A DNA stretch of 64,000 nucleotides, from assembly GCF_958304185.1 (NCBI RefSeq), contig NZ_OY284435.1:1-64000 (forward strand). The letters are read 5' to 3'. Under the pieces are notes generated by a model. It saw only the letters and a list, made by a program, of their open reading frames with translations, did not search any database and was not told the origin of the DNA. This stretch comes from an uncultured Erythrobacter sp. GTDB taxonomy: Bacteria > Pseudomonadota > Alphaproteobacteria > Sphingomonadales > Sphingomonadaceae. Of the stretch, positions 51,292 to 60,629 are shown piece after piece. Each line of letters begins with the position of its first letter. Positions within the stretch are counted from its first letter, which is position 1. The translations under genes and the position numbers were made by a program.

Positions 51292-52031
51292 GCTGAAGCG
51301 GCCCCAGCATTGGTGTCGTCCGCCTCTGCATCCTCGATCAGAACGAGCACTTCTCCGATCAGATGGCGCATCGCCTTGCGGGCCTTATCCGGTTGCCGCC
51401 GAATGATGGCCTTCTCAACTGCAGAATGATCATCGACACTAGCGGTCCGTCCCTTGATCCGATTGGTGAACCTGATCGAGGTGCGGAGGGCCGTGGTCAC
51501 AATCGACTGGAATTGAGCATAGAACGGGTTCTTGGTGGCCTGCAGAATGGCAATGTGAAAGGCGATGTCGGAATCAAGCGGGTCGTCGAAACCACGCTCC
51601 GCCTCGCGCATCCGTTCTAGCCCGGCGGATATGGCGGCAAGGTCATGGGCATCGGCCACTTTGGCGGCCAGTGCTGCGGCCTCGGGCTCAATGGCTACAC
51701 GCAATTCGTTGAACTGGCGCAGCAGATCGATCGAAAACCGCCGTTCGAGCAGCCAGCGTAGAACGTCGGTGTCAAATAGGTTCCAACTATCCGGTGATTG
51801 CACCGAAGTGCCTTGCCGCGGGCGGGCACTGAGCAACCCCTTGGCCGTCAGCATTTTGACCGCTTCGCGAGTCACTGAACGGCTTACGCCGTGCTGTTCT
51901 GTGAGCTCGGCTTCGGTCGGGAAGGGGCGGTTGGTGTACTTGCCCAGCACGATGTCACGTCCCAGGCTGTCTAGCATGCCGTAGGTCAGGTTGCGTCCCA
52001 GATGCGGCTTTGCGCGGCCCGGCTCCATCAT
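51288..52031 (-). CDS. GntR/FadR-family regulator (DgoR-like)
   Basis: A 247-residue regulator. Winged helix GKYTNRPFPTEAELTEQHGV and SRSVTREAVKMLTAKGLLSA; the C-terminal FCD domain holds metal-ligand residues (FNELRVAIEPEAAALAA, DIAFHIAILQATKNPFYAQ). Galactonate regulators in this family respond to sugar acids or their phosphates. It lies at the heart of the cluster, divergent from the symporter. Likely represses it and the genes on either side. Confidence 0.87.
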   Translation of the reverse strand: MMEPGRAKPHLGRNLTYGMLDSLGRDIVLGKYTNRPFPTEAELTEQHGVSRSVTREAVKMLTAKGLLSARPRQGTSVQSPDSWNLFDTDVLRWLLERRFSIDLLRQFNELRVAIEPEAAALAAKVADAHDLAAISAGLERMREAERGFDDPLDSDIAFHIAILQATKNPFYAQFQSIVTTALRTSIRFTNRIKGRTASVDDHSAVEKAIIRRQPDKARKAMRHLIGEVLVLIEDAEADDTNAGAASA

Positions 52032-52116
52032 TTAACTCCGTGAATACGGCCCCCTGAGGCGCCTTGTCGGTGTTATAGGCGTCGACTGAACCTTATGCTA
52101 GACACGTATAATAAAT

Positions 52117-52128
52117 CATATAAATATG
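52117..52128. promoter_or_regulatory. Candidate GntR operator
   Basis: CATATAAATATG, five-base arms around AA, in the divergent gap between the GntR and symporter genes (52032-52198). A related element lies at 48524-48537. FadR-type sites usually have a different core, so this is a candidate only. Confidence 0.4.
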
Positions 52129-52198
52129 CTCTCATAGGCTGAACGGGTCGCGTTAGACGCAATCACAAGTCAGCAGAGGGGTTCGAGAGGGGAATCGC

Positions 52199-53818
52199 GT
52201 GAACTTGTCGTCGGTCGATATCGCCGTAGTGATTGCCTACGGGATCGGAATTTTTGTTCTTGCGCAATGGGTAAGCCGAGAAAAGGCCGGCCACAAGACT
52301 GACTCGAACGACTATTTCCTCGCGTCGAAAACCCTGCCCTGGTGGGCTATCGGTGCCTCGCTGATCGCTGCCAATATCTCTGCAGAACAGATCGTCGGCA
52401 TGTCGGGATCGGGTTATGTGATCGGCCTTGCGATTGCATCCTACGAGTGGATGGCGGCCCTTACGCTGCTGATCGTGGGCAAGTATTTCCTGCCGATCTT
52501 TCTCGCCAACCAGATCTACACGATGCCGCAGTTTCTTGAACAGCGGTTTGGCCCGACAATCCGTACCGTGATGGCGATCTTCTGGTTGGCACTCTACATC
52601 TTCGTCAATCTCACCTCGATCCTGTGGCTGGGATCAATTGCGGTGACTTCCGTGGCGGGCATCAATCAGGATCTGGCGTTACTGGGGCTGGGGAGCTTCG
52701 CCCTGCTTTACCAACTGCGCGGCGGGCTGAAGGCTGTGGCTCTGACCGATATCGTGCAAGTGACTCTTCTGGTGCTGGGCGGGCTGGTGATTTCCTATCT
52801 CTCGTTGAGCAAGATTGGCGGCGATGCGGGCGTGTTGGGTGGATTTGCCGAACTAACCCGTCGGGCGCCGGATCATTTCGACATGATCCTGTCACCCGAT
52901 AGTCCACATTACAAGCAGTTGCCGGGCCTTGCCGTGCTGATCGGCGGCATGTGGATCGCCAATCTCAGCTATTGGGGTTTCAACCAGTACATCATCCAAC
53001 GCGCGCTGGCCGCCAAAAACCTGCAGGAGGCGCAGCGCGGGGTCGTGTTTGCGGGCTTCCTCAAGCTGCTGATGCCGGTCATTATCGTACTGCCCGGGAT
53101 CGCGGCGGTAGTGCTGGAGCCTGATCTGTCCAAGCCCGATGAGGCCTATCCTGCGATGATGTCGTTGCTGCCTGTCGGGCTGCTCGGGCTGGTCTTTGCT
53201 GCGCTGATTGCAGCGATCATCGCGTCGACCGCGTCCAAGATCAATTCCATCGCGACGATCTTCACCCTCGACATCTACGCGAAGTTCAAGGACGCGAAGT
53301 CGCTGGCCGCCCATGATACCGATGACAGCGCACAGCAGGCCCATCTTGTGCTGGTGGGACGCATAGCCGCAACAATCGCAATCATTCTGGCGATGCTGAC
53401 TGCCCGGCCCCTGCTCGGAAGCCTTGATCAAGCATTCCAGTACATCCAGGAGTTTTCCGGCTTCGTAACGCCGGGCATCACGGTCATCTTCCTGCTTGGG
53501 CTGTTCTGGCGGGGAGCGACGGAGGCGGGCGCCTTGACCGGGGCCGTGGCATCCGTTGTCCTGAGCTTCGTGTTCTGGTTTCCAGCCGAAATGGGAGGGG
53601 TCGAAGCGCTCAATGCCGTCCCCTTCATGAACCGGATGATGATTGTGTTCTTCGCCTCGCTCGCGCTGGCCGTTGCGGTGTCGCTGGTGCGGCCTGCGCA
53701 GATTGAAGGCAACCTTATCCGGATGGACGGCGTGTCGTTTGCGACCACCGCAGGGTTCAATATCGCCGGGGTTGCCATCATCGCGATCCTGCTCGCCCTT
53801 TACGCAACTTGGTGGTGA
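52199..53818 (+). CDS. Sodium:solute symporter (SSS family), probable galactose uptake
   Basis: A 539-residue transporter with about 14 helices. VSREKAGHKTDSNDYFLASK, GASLIAANISAEQIVGMSGS and YEWMAALTLLIVGKYFLPIF match the SGLT subgroup for hexoses; ASTASKINSIATIFTLDIY is the second family motif. GTG start after GAGAGGGGAA. It sits two bases before the kinase. The role in bringing free galactose through the inner membrane is inferred from the cluster. Confidence 0.9.
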   Translation: MNLSSVDIAVVIAYGIGIFVLAQWVSREKAGHKTDSNDYFLASKTLPWWAIGASLIAANISAEQIVGMSGSGYVIGLAIASYEWMAALTLLIVGKYFLPIFLANQIYTMPQFLEQRFGPTIRTVMAIFWLALYIFVNLTSILWLGSIAVTSVAGINQDLALLGLGSFALLYQLRGGLKAVALTDIVQVTLLVLGGLVISYLSLSKIGGDAGVLGGFAELTRRAPDHFDMILSPDSPHYKQLPGLAVLIGGMWIANLSYWGFNQYIIQRALAAKNLQEAQRGVVFAGFLKLLMPVIIVLPGIAAVVLEPDLSKPDEAYPAMMSLLPVGLLGLVFAALIAAIIASTASKINSIATIFTLDIYAKFKDAKSLAAHDTDDSAQQAHLVLVGRIAATIAIILAMLTARPLLGSLDQAFQYIQEFSGFVTPGITVIFLLGLFWRGATEAGALTGAVASVVLSFVFWFPAEMGGVEALNAVPFMNRMMIVFFASLALAVAVSLVRPAQIEGNLIRMDGVSFATTAGFNIAGVAIIAILLALYATWW

Positions 53819-53819
53819 C

Positions 53820-54692
53820 ATGAACAGCGCATTCATTGCCATCGACTGGGGTTCGACCAACCGACGGATCTACCTGATCGTGCAGGGCAAGGTTGTGCGC
53901 AGCGAGCGTGACGACACCGGCGCGCTGGCCATGGCCGGGACAGGCTATGGCGAGGAGATCGCGTCGATTCGCATCGAATATGGCGACTTGCCAATTTTGT
54001 TGGCGGGCATGGTTGGGTCAAGCCTCGGCTGGACCGACGCTGGCTATATCGGGCTGCCTGCCGCCATTCCCGAATTGGCGGGCGGCCTGCATTGGATCGA
54101 TGATCGTATCGCAATCGTACCGGGCCTTTGCATCGACGACCGCGACCGTGTCGACGTCATGCGCGGTGAAGAAGTCCAACTGCTGGGGGCGGTCACAAAG
54201 AGCTTAGTGCCGCACGATGCCTGGCTGTGTCAGCCCGGAACGCACTGCAAGTGGGCCGAGGTCAGGGATGGCAAGATCACAGACTTCGTCACATCCATGA
54301 GCGGTGAACTCTTCGCCATGTTGCGAAAAAGCGGCGTGCTGGCACACCACCTGACAGGTGCTGTGCAATATAATGATGCCTTTACCCACGGCGTCGTCGA
54401 AGGTGCCGGCCGCGACCTTGCAGCAAGCCTGTTCTCCGTGCGCTCACTCAGCGTGCTTGGCAAGCTTCCGGATGGTGATGCGTCATCCTATGCCAGCGGA
54501 ATCCTGATCGGCAGCGACGTAGCCTGTCGACTCAGAAAAGTCGGAGAAGCGCCAGTCTACATCCTTGCCGACGAAGAACTTGGCGGTCTCTATCGCCGCG
54601 CCGTGTTGATGCTGGGAGGCAAGGCGACCCTGATTGATAGCCATGAAGCCTTTGTCGCGGGGATCACCGCCATTTGGGACATGTCACAATGA
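53820..54692 (+). CDS. dgoK: 2-dehydro-3-deoxygalactonokinase
   Basis: A 290-residue kinase of the DgoK family. MNSAFIAIDWGSTNRRIYLI is the phosphate loop, CQPGTHCKWAEVRDGKITDF and MSGELFAMLRKSGVLAHHL are family signatures, and GKATLIDSHEAFVAGI ends it. It phosphorylates 2-keto-3-deoxygalactonate. The ATG is one base after the symporter stop and the stop overlaps the aldolase start as ATGA. Confidence 0.93.
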   Translation: MNSAFIAIDWGSTNRRIYLIVQGKVVRSERDDTGALAMAGTGYGEEIASIRIEYGDLPILLAGMVGSSLGWTDAGYIGLPAAIPELAGGLHWIDDRIAIVPGLCIDDRDRVDVMRGEEVQLLGAVTKSLVPHDAWLCQPGTHCKWAEVRDGKITDFVTSMSGELFAMLRKSGVLAHHLTGAVQYNDAFTHGVVEGAGRDLAASLFSVRSLSVLGKLPDGDASSYASGILIGSDVACRLRKVGEAPVYILADEELGGLYRRAVLMLGGKATLIDSHEAFVAGITAIWDMSQ

Positions 54693-55318
54693 TACACCAC
54701 TTCGAACAGGCTTTCGCGCAATGTGCGCTGGTTGCCATCCTGCGCGGAATCACCCCAAACGAGGCTGTGGCGGTAGGCGATGCGCTGGTGGAGGCCGGCT
54801 TCCGGATCATCGAGGTGCCGCTGAATTCGCCAGACCCGTTTGCGTCCATCAGCCTGCTGGCGCGGCATTTTTCCGCGACGGACGTTGTAATTGGTGCCGG
54901 CACTGTGCTGGACCGCGCCAGTGTGGAGCAGGTCGAGCAGGCTGGCGGCAAGCTGATCATTTCCCCTAATTGCAATCCCGCGGTGATCACTGAGGCAGCG
55001 GCTCGCGAACTGATCGCTGTGCCTGGCATCGCCACCCCGACCGAGGCGTTGGCGGCACTCGATGCCGGGGCCGCAGCGCTCAAGCTGTTTCCGGCTGAAG
55101 CGGCCTCGCCTGCGGTGCTCAAAGCTATGCGCGCGGTGCTGCCTAGTGGCACGCGGATCTTGCCCGTCGGCGGGATCACGCCCGAGAGCATAGCAGCCTG
55201 GCGCGCTGCCGGGGCGGCGGGCTTCGGGCTGGGCTCTGGACTCTATCGGCCGGGCATTTCGATAGGCGAGGTGCGGGCCAGTGCGACACGGTTTATCGCA
55301 GCATCGCGCGGTGACTGA
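54689..55318 (+). CDS. dgoA: 2-dehydro-3-deoxy-6-phosphogalactonate aldolase
   Basis: A 209-residue class-I aldolase. CALVAILRGITPNEAVAVGD has the R-G-I motif and the Schiff-base Lys132 lies in ALKLFPAEAASP; LPVGGITPESIAAW binds phosphate. It splits KDPGal to pyruvate and glyceraldehyde 3-phosphate, ending the De Ley-Doudoroff route. It overlaps the kinase by four bases and the beta-galactosidase starts one base after its stop. Confidence 0.94.
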   Translation: MIHHFEQAFAQCALVAILRGITPNEAVAVGDALVEAGFRIIEVPLNSPDPFASISLLARHFSATDVVIGAGTVLDRASVEQVEQAGGKLIISPNCNPAVITEAAARELIAVPGIATPTEALAALDAGAAALKLFPAEAASPAVLKAMRAVLPSGTRILPVGGITPESIAAWRAAGAAGFGLGSGLYRPGISIGEVRASATRFIAASRGD

Positions 55319-55319
55319 G

Positions 55320-57635
55320 ATGAGGCAACTCGCCTGGCACCTTTGCTTGCTGGGACTGGCCATTCTGGCGCTGCCTGCCCAAGCGCACGGCCCCGACTTC
55401 AACCGCGGGTGGCAATTCCAGCGCAGCGACGCGCCCTTCGACACCGCGGTGTTTGATCCCGACCAGACTGAGCCAGTCGACTTGCCCCACACCCCCCGGA
55501 TTGAGCCGCGCATCGTCAATGACCAGTGGCAAGGTACGGCCTTCTACCGCAAGACCTTCATTGCGCCCAAGGCATGGCGCGGCCAGACCGTCTATCTCCG
55601 GTTCGAAGCGGCGATGAATGTCGCGAGGGTCAGCGTCAACGGCACGGAAGTGACAACGCATCTGGGGGGATGGCTGCCGTTTACCCTTGATCTGACCCCG
55701 CATTTGCGGCCGGGTGGGCGGAACGAGATTCTCGTCCGGCTCGACAATCGGGACAACCCGATCACCGGCCCCAAACCTTTGGCCGAGCTTGATTTCAGCA
55801 CCTATGGCGGGCTGTATCGCGGCATCAGGTTGTTTGTGAAGCCTCCGGTCCATCTCAGTGACGAGATGCTCGCCGACAAGGTAGCAGGCGGCGAGTTGTT
55901 TGTGACCTACCCGCTTGTGACTGGCGATCAGGCCAGAATTGCGATCGCCGCCAGTTTGCGCAACGCTGCCGACCGCGAGGCAGTGGTAACGGTCCAACAC
56001 AGGCTCTTTGATGGCCGCGCGCTGATCGGTGAAACCCGGGGCAAACAGGTATTGCTGCCACTGTCCGAAGGCGATGATCGTCAGGAGATCCGGCTGTCCG
56101 CGCCCAAGCTGTGGTCGCCCCGGTCCCCACATCTCTACCGGCTCGTCACCGAGGTGATCGATGATCGCGGGCGGGTGGATCGCAGCGAAAGGCAAATCGG
56201 CGTACGCCAGTTCGCCTTTACTGCCGATGGCCAGCTTCTGATTAACGGCGAGCCAACGTTTCTGCGCGGTGTCAATCGTCACCAGGAATATCCCTATGTC
56301 GGGTATGCCCTGTCGCCGCAGGCCGATTACCGGGACGCCAAGCTGATCAAGGAGGCAGGGTTCGATTACGTTCGCCTCTCACACTACCCGCACTCGTCAG
56401 CTTTCATGGCTGCGGCGGATGCTCTGGGGCTCGTGCTGATCGATGCCATTCCGGGCTGGCAATTCCACAATCCTGATCCAGCATTCGAGGCGCAGGTGCT
56501 GCAGACGTGCCGCGACATGATCCGCCGTGACCGCAATCACCCCAGCGTCCTGGCATGGGAATGCTCTCTGAATGAAAGCGCCATGCCTAAGGCGCTGGTG
56601 CATGCCTTCGACGGGGTAGTCGAACAGGAGTATCCCGGAGCATTCTCGGCCGGCTGGCAGAACGACGGTTACGACATTTTCCTGCAGGCACGCCAACATC
56701 GCTTGCAGCATTATGAGCAGCCTGATCGCCCTTATGTCGTGTCTGAATATGGCGACTGGGAGTACTACGCGCAAAACGCGGGCTTTGCGCAGGATCAATG
56801 GGGCGACCTCAAGGAAGCCGAGCGCACGTCGCGCCAGTCGCTCGGCGCAGGCGAGGCAGCCTTGCTGCGACAGGCGACCAACCTGCAGGAAGCGCACAAC
56901 GACAACTTCACGACGCCAGCATTTGCGGACGGGTATTGGGTGATGTTCGATTACAATCGCGGCTATGCGGATGACCTGGAGACATCCGGGCTGATGAGCC
57001 TCGAGCGGCTACCCAAGTTCGCCTATGATTTCTTCCGCTCGCAGCGTCCCCCCGAGGAGCGCTCGGAACGATCCAGCAGCGGGCCGATGGTTCGCATTGC
57101 CAGCCACTGGACGCCTCGCTCTTCCTTGCAGGTCCGGGTCTTCTCCAATGGCGAGGAGGTTGAGTTGCTGCTGAACGGTCGGAGTTTGGGACGGCACAAT
57201 CCCGATCAGGGCCGCATTTCGTCCCACCTGGCGCATCCGCCCTTTACCTTTGAAGTTGATGGCTTTGTCCCCGGCACGCTCGAAGCGCGTAGTTACATCG
57301 GCGGCGCGCTGGTCGCGCAACACCGGGTGACCACCCCTGGTCCGGCGACAGCACTATGCAGCGTCCTCGACGATGGCGGGGTGACCCCGGTGATCGGCGA
57401 CCTGATCTTTTTGCGCGCTCGCCTGCTCGATGCCGACAGTAACCCGGTTCCCGATCAAGCTCGCATCGTCAGCTTCGCGCCGCCCAAGGGCTATGTTATC
57501 GTTGGCCCCCACACAGCCACAGCGGAAGCGGGCACGGCCTCGGTGCTGGTGCGGGTGGTGGCTGCCCGCCGTAGCCAGCGCGCGCGGCTGGCAGCGGCTG
57601 GCCTGCGCGATGTCGGGGTTTGCCCTAGCCGCTAG
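55320..57635 (+). CDS. Secreted GH2 beta-galactosidase
   Basis: A 771-residue family-2 glycoside hydrolase. Signal peptide MRQLAWHLCLLGLAILALPA. Sugar-binding domain (HGPDFNRGWQFQ, RKTFIAPKAWRGQTVYLRFE), Ig-like domain, then the TIM barrel. The acid/base is Glu419 in ECSLNES and the nucleophile is Glu476 in VSEYGDW. A C-terminal DUF4982-like domain follows. It probably trims galacto-oligosaccharides from the GH53 enzyme in the periplasm. Directly coupled to the aldolase gene. Confidence 0.9.
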   Translation: MRQLAWHLCLLGLAILALPAQAHGPDFNRGWQFQRSDAPFDTAVFDPDQTEPVDLPHTPRIEPRIVNDQWQGTAFYRKTFIAPKAWRGQTVYLRFEAAMNVARVSVNGTEVTTHLGGWLPFTLDLTPHLRPGGRNEILVRLDNRDNPITGPKPLAELDFSTYGGLYRGIRLFVKPPVHLSDEMLADKVAGGELFVTYPLVTGDQARIAIAASLRNAADREAVVTVQHRLFDGRALIGETRGKQVLLPLSEGDDRQEIRLSAPKLWSPRSPHLYRLVTEVIDDRGRVDRSERQIGVRQFAFTADGQLLINGEPTFLRGVNRHQEYPYVGYALSPQADYRDAKLIKEAGFDYVRLSHYPHSSAFMAAADALGLVLIDAIPGWQFHNPDPAFEAQVLQTCRDMIRRDRNHPSVLAWECSLNESAMPKALVHAFDGVVEQEYPGAFSAGWQNDGYDIFLQARQHRLQHYEQPDRPYVVSEYGDWEYYAQNAGFAQDQWGDLKEAERTSRQSLGAGEAALLRQATNLQEAHNDNFTTPAFADGYWVMFDYNRGYADDLETSGLMSLERLPKFAYDFFRSQRPPEERSERSSSGPMVRIASHWTPRSSLQVRVFSNGEEVELLLNGRSLGRHNPDQGRISSHLAHPPFTFEVDGFVPGTLEARSYIGGALVAQHRVTTPGPATALCSVLDDGGVTPVIGDLIFLRARLLDADSNPVPDQARIVSFAPPKGYVIVGPHTATAEAGTASVLVRVVAARRSQRARLAAAGLRDVGVCPSR

Positions 57636-57867
57636 AGCGCCGCGTGGGCGGCGGAAGGCTAAGATCCTGAGCGAACCAACTGATTTTGCCGTGACCCCCC
57701 AGCGCTGCGCCATGCCAGTTTTGCCCCCGAACCGTGCGATGTGACACGTTGGGCGCAGATTGCGAATTGCCATCTTCAAATTATCTGATAAATACGATAT
57801 AGCAAGAAGCGGAGAGAGCGCTTCAGCGCGCGAAACATAAGGCCGCCTTGCTTTGGGGAGAGCGATA

Positions 57868-60558
57868 ATGAGGAAATTTGTGTGCGCATCTGCGAGTCTG
57901 ATTGCGATCGCAACGTGGTCGGCGAGCGCGGTTGCGCAGGATAAGCCTGCAGCCGAAGAGCTTGGCGAGGAGGAGCAGAGCGAAATCGTCGTCGTCGGGT
58001 CATTCCAAGCGGCTCTGGAAAACGCCTTCAACGACAAGCGCAATGCCGATCAGGTAGTTGACGTTGTATCCGCCGAGGATCTGGGGCGGCTGCCCGATGT
58101 CAGCATCGCCGAAGCGATTGCGCGTCTCCCTGGGGTTGTGGCCAACCGTGACCGTGGTAATGCCACAGAGCTATCGGTCCGCGGCCTCGGCCCCAATCTG
58201 ACAGCGACCTTCCTCAATGGCCGTGAACTGGCAACCGGCGAAAACAGCCGCAATATTCGCTATGAAACCTACCCTGCCGAACTGCTGCGCGGTGCCTACG
58301 TCTTCAAGTCGCCCAAGGCCAACAATGTCGAAGGTGGGATCGGTGGTGCGATTGATCTCAGGACGCTGCGGCCACTCGATATTGGCAAGCAGCGCATCGT
58401 AATGAATCTGCGCGGTAGCTATTTTGATCTTGGTGATGACATTCGCGGCACCAAGTCAACCGGCTACATCGGCTCGATTTCCTATGTGGATCAGTTCTTT
58501 GACAACACACTTGGCATTGTCCTTTCTTACGCGAGACGCGAGCAGCCAACTGTCAGCACCAGCACCTCGATCTTTCCTTCGGGCCCACGCTCGCCTTTTG
58601 GCAATGCCAACACGGCGGCTTTCGATGTTGCCGGCATCGAGCGCCTGCCGTTCGGATTTGACGTCGGGGTACGCGGCGGGAACGACACGCGCGATGGCGT
58701 GGTCGCAGCGGTGCAATGGCAGCCGTCGGGCGCGTTCCAGATCAACGCCGATTTTTTCTATTCGAGCCTGGATTTCGTCAACCCGTCGCAGGGCATCAGG
58801 ATCGAGGGGGCAAACAGCGAATTTGGCAATCTCTATACCAATATCCAGGGCATTGATGGCTCACTAACGGCGGGCACGATCACGCAGACTGCAAACTTCG
58901 GCCTGAGCATCAGCAACGTCAACGAACGTTACACGCTCAGCGATGATGCCTATGCCGGCGGCCTGAATGCAGCATGGTCGACGGGCGCATTCACGCTTGA
59001 GGGCGATTTCGGCTATTCGCGCAACACTCGCAATGCCGAGTTCGTATCGGTCGAGACCGAGTTGCATGGCTATTCCGGCAATACCCCTTTCCAGCTGACG
59101 AACGGGCCGTCAGTGACGTTCTCGACCCTGCCGAACGGTCGGAGTGTGTTCAGCTTCAACAATGACCTGTCCGACCCTCAAACCAACCTTATTTCGCAAT
59201 TGCGAGTTCCGGACTCTGACACGGTTGTCGATGAGATTTTCAGCTATTCGCTGACAGGCAAGCTGGAGCTGGGCGGGTTTCTGAAATCGCTCGAACTCGG
59301 GGCACGCTATTCGGACCGGCAGAAGTCCCTCGTGGCGCGTTCAGCGTTCGGTTTCATCAACGAGGCTGACCGTCGCAGCGTGCCCGTAAGTCTGCTTCAG
59401 ACACCGCTGACCGGGGCTGGCGGGGTGACATTCCCGCGTTCCCTCGCCTTTGATCTCGACGGCGTGATCGATCAGGTATTCGGGGGCTACACCCCGGTGC
59501 AGGCGAACTTCAACCGGCCCGAAAGCTGGGTGGTCGAGGAAGAGATCTTGTCAGGCTTCGCGCTGGCCAATTTCGAAGGATCGCTGGCTGGTATGCGGCT
59601 GACTGGCAACGTCGGCGTGCGTGTTGCCCGGACGGAAACGGTGTCGTCTAGCACAAGACTGCAGAATGGTGAGGAGACCAGTTTTATCGAGGTACTGACG
59701 CCGTTCAGCATCGAAAATGAATACACGGATGTGTTGCCAAGCCTGAACATCGCACTTTTTCCAGGCGAGAAGCACATTATCCGCTTCGGAGCGAGCAAGG
59801 GAATTTCCCGCGCGCCGTTGGACGATCTGAACGCAGGTGTCAGCGAGTTCAACTTTGGCACGCGCGAGGCCTTCGGCGGCAATCCGCTCCTGGAGCCATT
59901 CCGCGCCAACCAGCTCGATCTCACCTATGAATGGTATCGCAACCCCACGTCCGTGCTGACGGTCAGCGCGTTCTACAAGGATGTCGAAACCTTCATCGTG
60001 CGGTCAGTCCGAACCGGCGTGACGCTGCCTTCCGGCTTAACCGGCAACTTCATCCAGCCGATTAACGGAGAGGGTGGTGACATCAAGGGGGTCGAGATCG
60101 CGGTGTCGCAGGGGCTCACGTTCCTCCCCGAGCCTCTAAACGGGCTGGGCGTCTATCTCAACTATTCCCGGATCGACAGCAACATCGAAGTCGGACCGGC
60201 CTTCGTGGAAGGCGTTTTCCCTTTACCAGGCTTGGCGGAGAACACCTTCAATGCCCAAATTTGGTTCTACAAATCTGGGTTCGAGGCGCGCTTGGGCTAC
60301 CGGTATAATGATGCCTTTGCCACGGAATTGGGCGATGTGCCGGGGCAGGTTCTGTTCAGTGACGCGGCAGAGGTCGTCGACTTCCAGATGTCCTATGAGT
60401 TTCCGGCCAGCTCGAGGCTCAAGGGTGTGAAGCTCTTACTGCAGGCCAACAACCTCACCAATGCACCCTTCGAAACCTTCTATGGAACGGAAGGCGTGCG
60501 TGGCCGATATGAGGAATTCGGGCGGCGCTACTGGTTTGGTGCCAGCTACGAGTTCTGA
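57868..60558 (+). CDS. TonB-dependent receptor
   Basis: An 896-residue outer-membrane receptor. Signal peptide with SASAVAQ site, a TonB box-like EIVVVGSF, plug domain with DLGRLPDVSIAEAIARLPGV and SVRGLGPNLTATFLNGREL, then a 22-strand barrel ending in RRYWFGASYEF (terminal Phe). GGGAG lies upstream of ATG 57868. This is the sphingomonad/Caulobacter carbohydrate type. By position it imports galactan oligosaccharides. 230 bases of leader precede it. The stop overlaps an ATG of the next gene. Confidence 0.94.
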   Translation: MRKFVCASASLIAIATWSASAVAQDKPAAEELGEEEQSEIVVVGSFQAALENAFNDKRNADQVVDVVSAEDLGRLPDVSIAEAIARLPGVVANRDRGNATELSVRGLGPNLTATFLNGRELATGENSRNIRYETYPAELLRGAYVFKSPKANNVEGGIGGAIDLRTLRPLDIGKQRIVMNLRGSYFDLGDDIRGTKSTGYIGSISYVDQFFDNTLGIVLSYARREQPTVSTSTSIFPSGPRSPFGNANTAAFDVAGIERLPFGFDVGVRGGNDTRDGVVAAVQWQPSGAFQINADFFYSSLDFVNPSQGIRIEGANSEFGNLYTNIQGIDGSLTAGTITQTANFGLSISNVNERYTLSDDAYAGGLNAAWSTGAFTLEGDFGYSRNTRNAEFVSVETELHGYSGNTPFQLTNGPSVTFSTLPNGRSVFSFNNDLSDPQTNLISQLRVPDSDTVVDEIFSYSLTGKLELGGFLKSLELGARYSDRQKSLVARSAFGFINEADRRSVPVSLLQTPLTGAGGVTFPRSLAFDLDGVIDQVFGGYTPVQANFNRPESWVVEEEILSGFALANFEGSLAGMRLTGNVGVRVARTETVSSSTRLQNGEETSFIEVLTPFSIENEYTDVLPSLNIALFPGEKHIIRFGASKGISRAPLDDLNAGVSEFNFGTREAFGGNPLLEPFRANQLDLTYEWYRNPTSVLTVSAFYKDVETFIVRSVRTGVTLPSGLTGNFIQPINGEGGDIKGVEIAVSQGLTFLPEPLNGLGVYLNYSRIDSNIEVGPAFVEGVFPLPGLAENTFNAQIWFYKSGFEARLGYRYNDAFATELGDVPGQVLFSDAAEVVDFQMSYEFPASSRLKGVKLLLQANNLTNAPFETFYGTEGVRGRYEEFGRRYWFGASYEF

Positions 60559-60629
60559 TGGAACAATCCGCGGTGGAGTTGCGAGGCACCGTGCCTGCTA
60601 CAACTCCGCCGTGTATCGGGATAAAGCCA

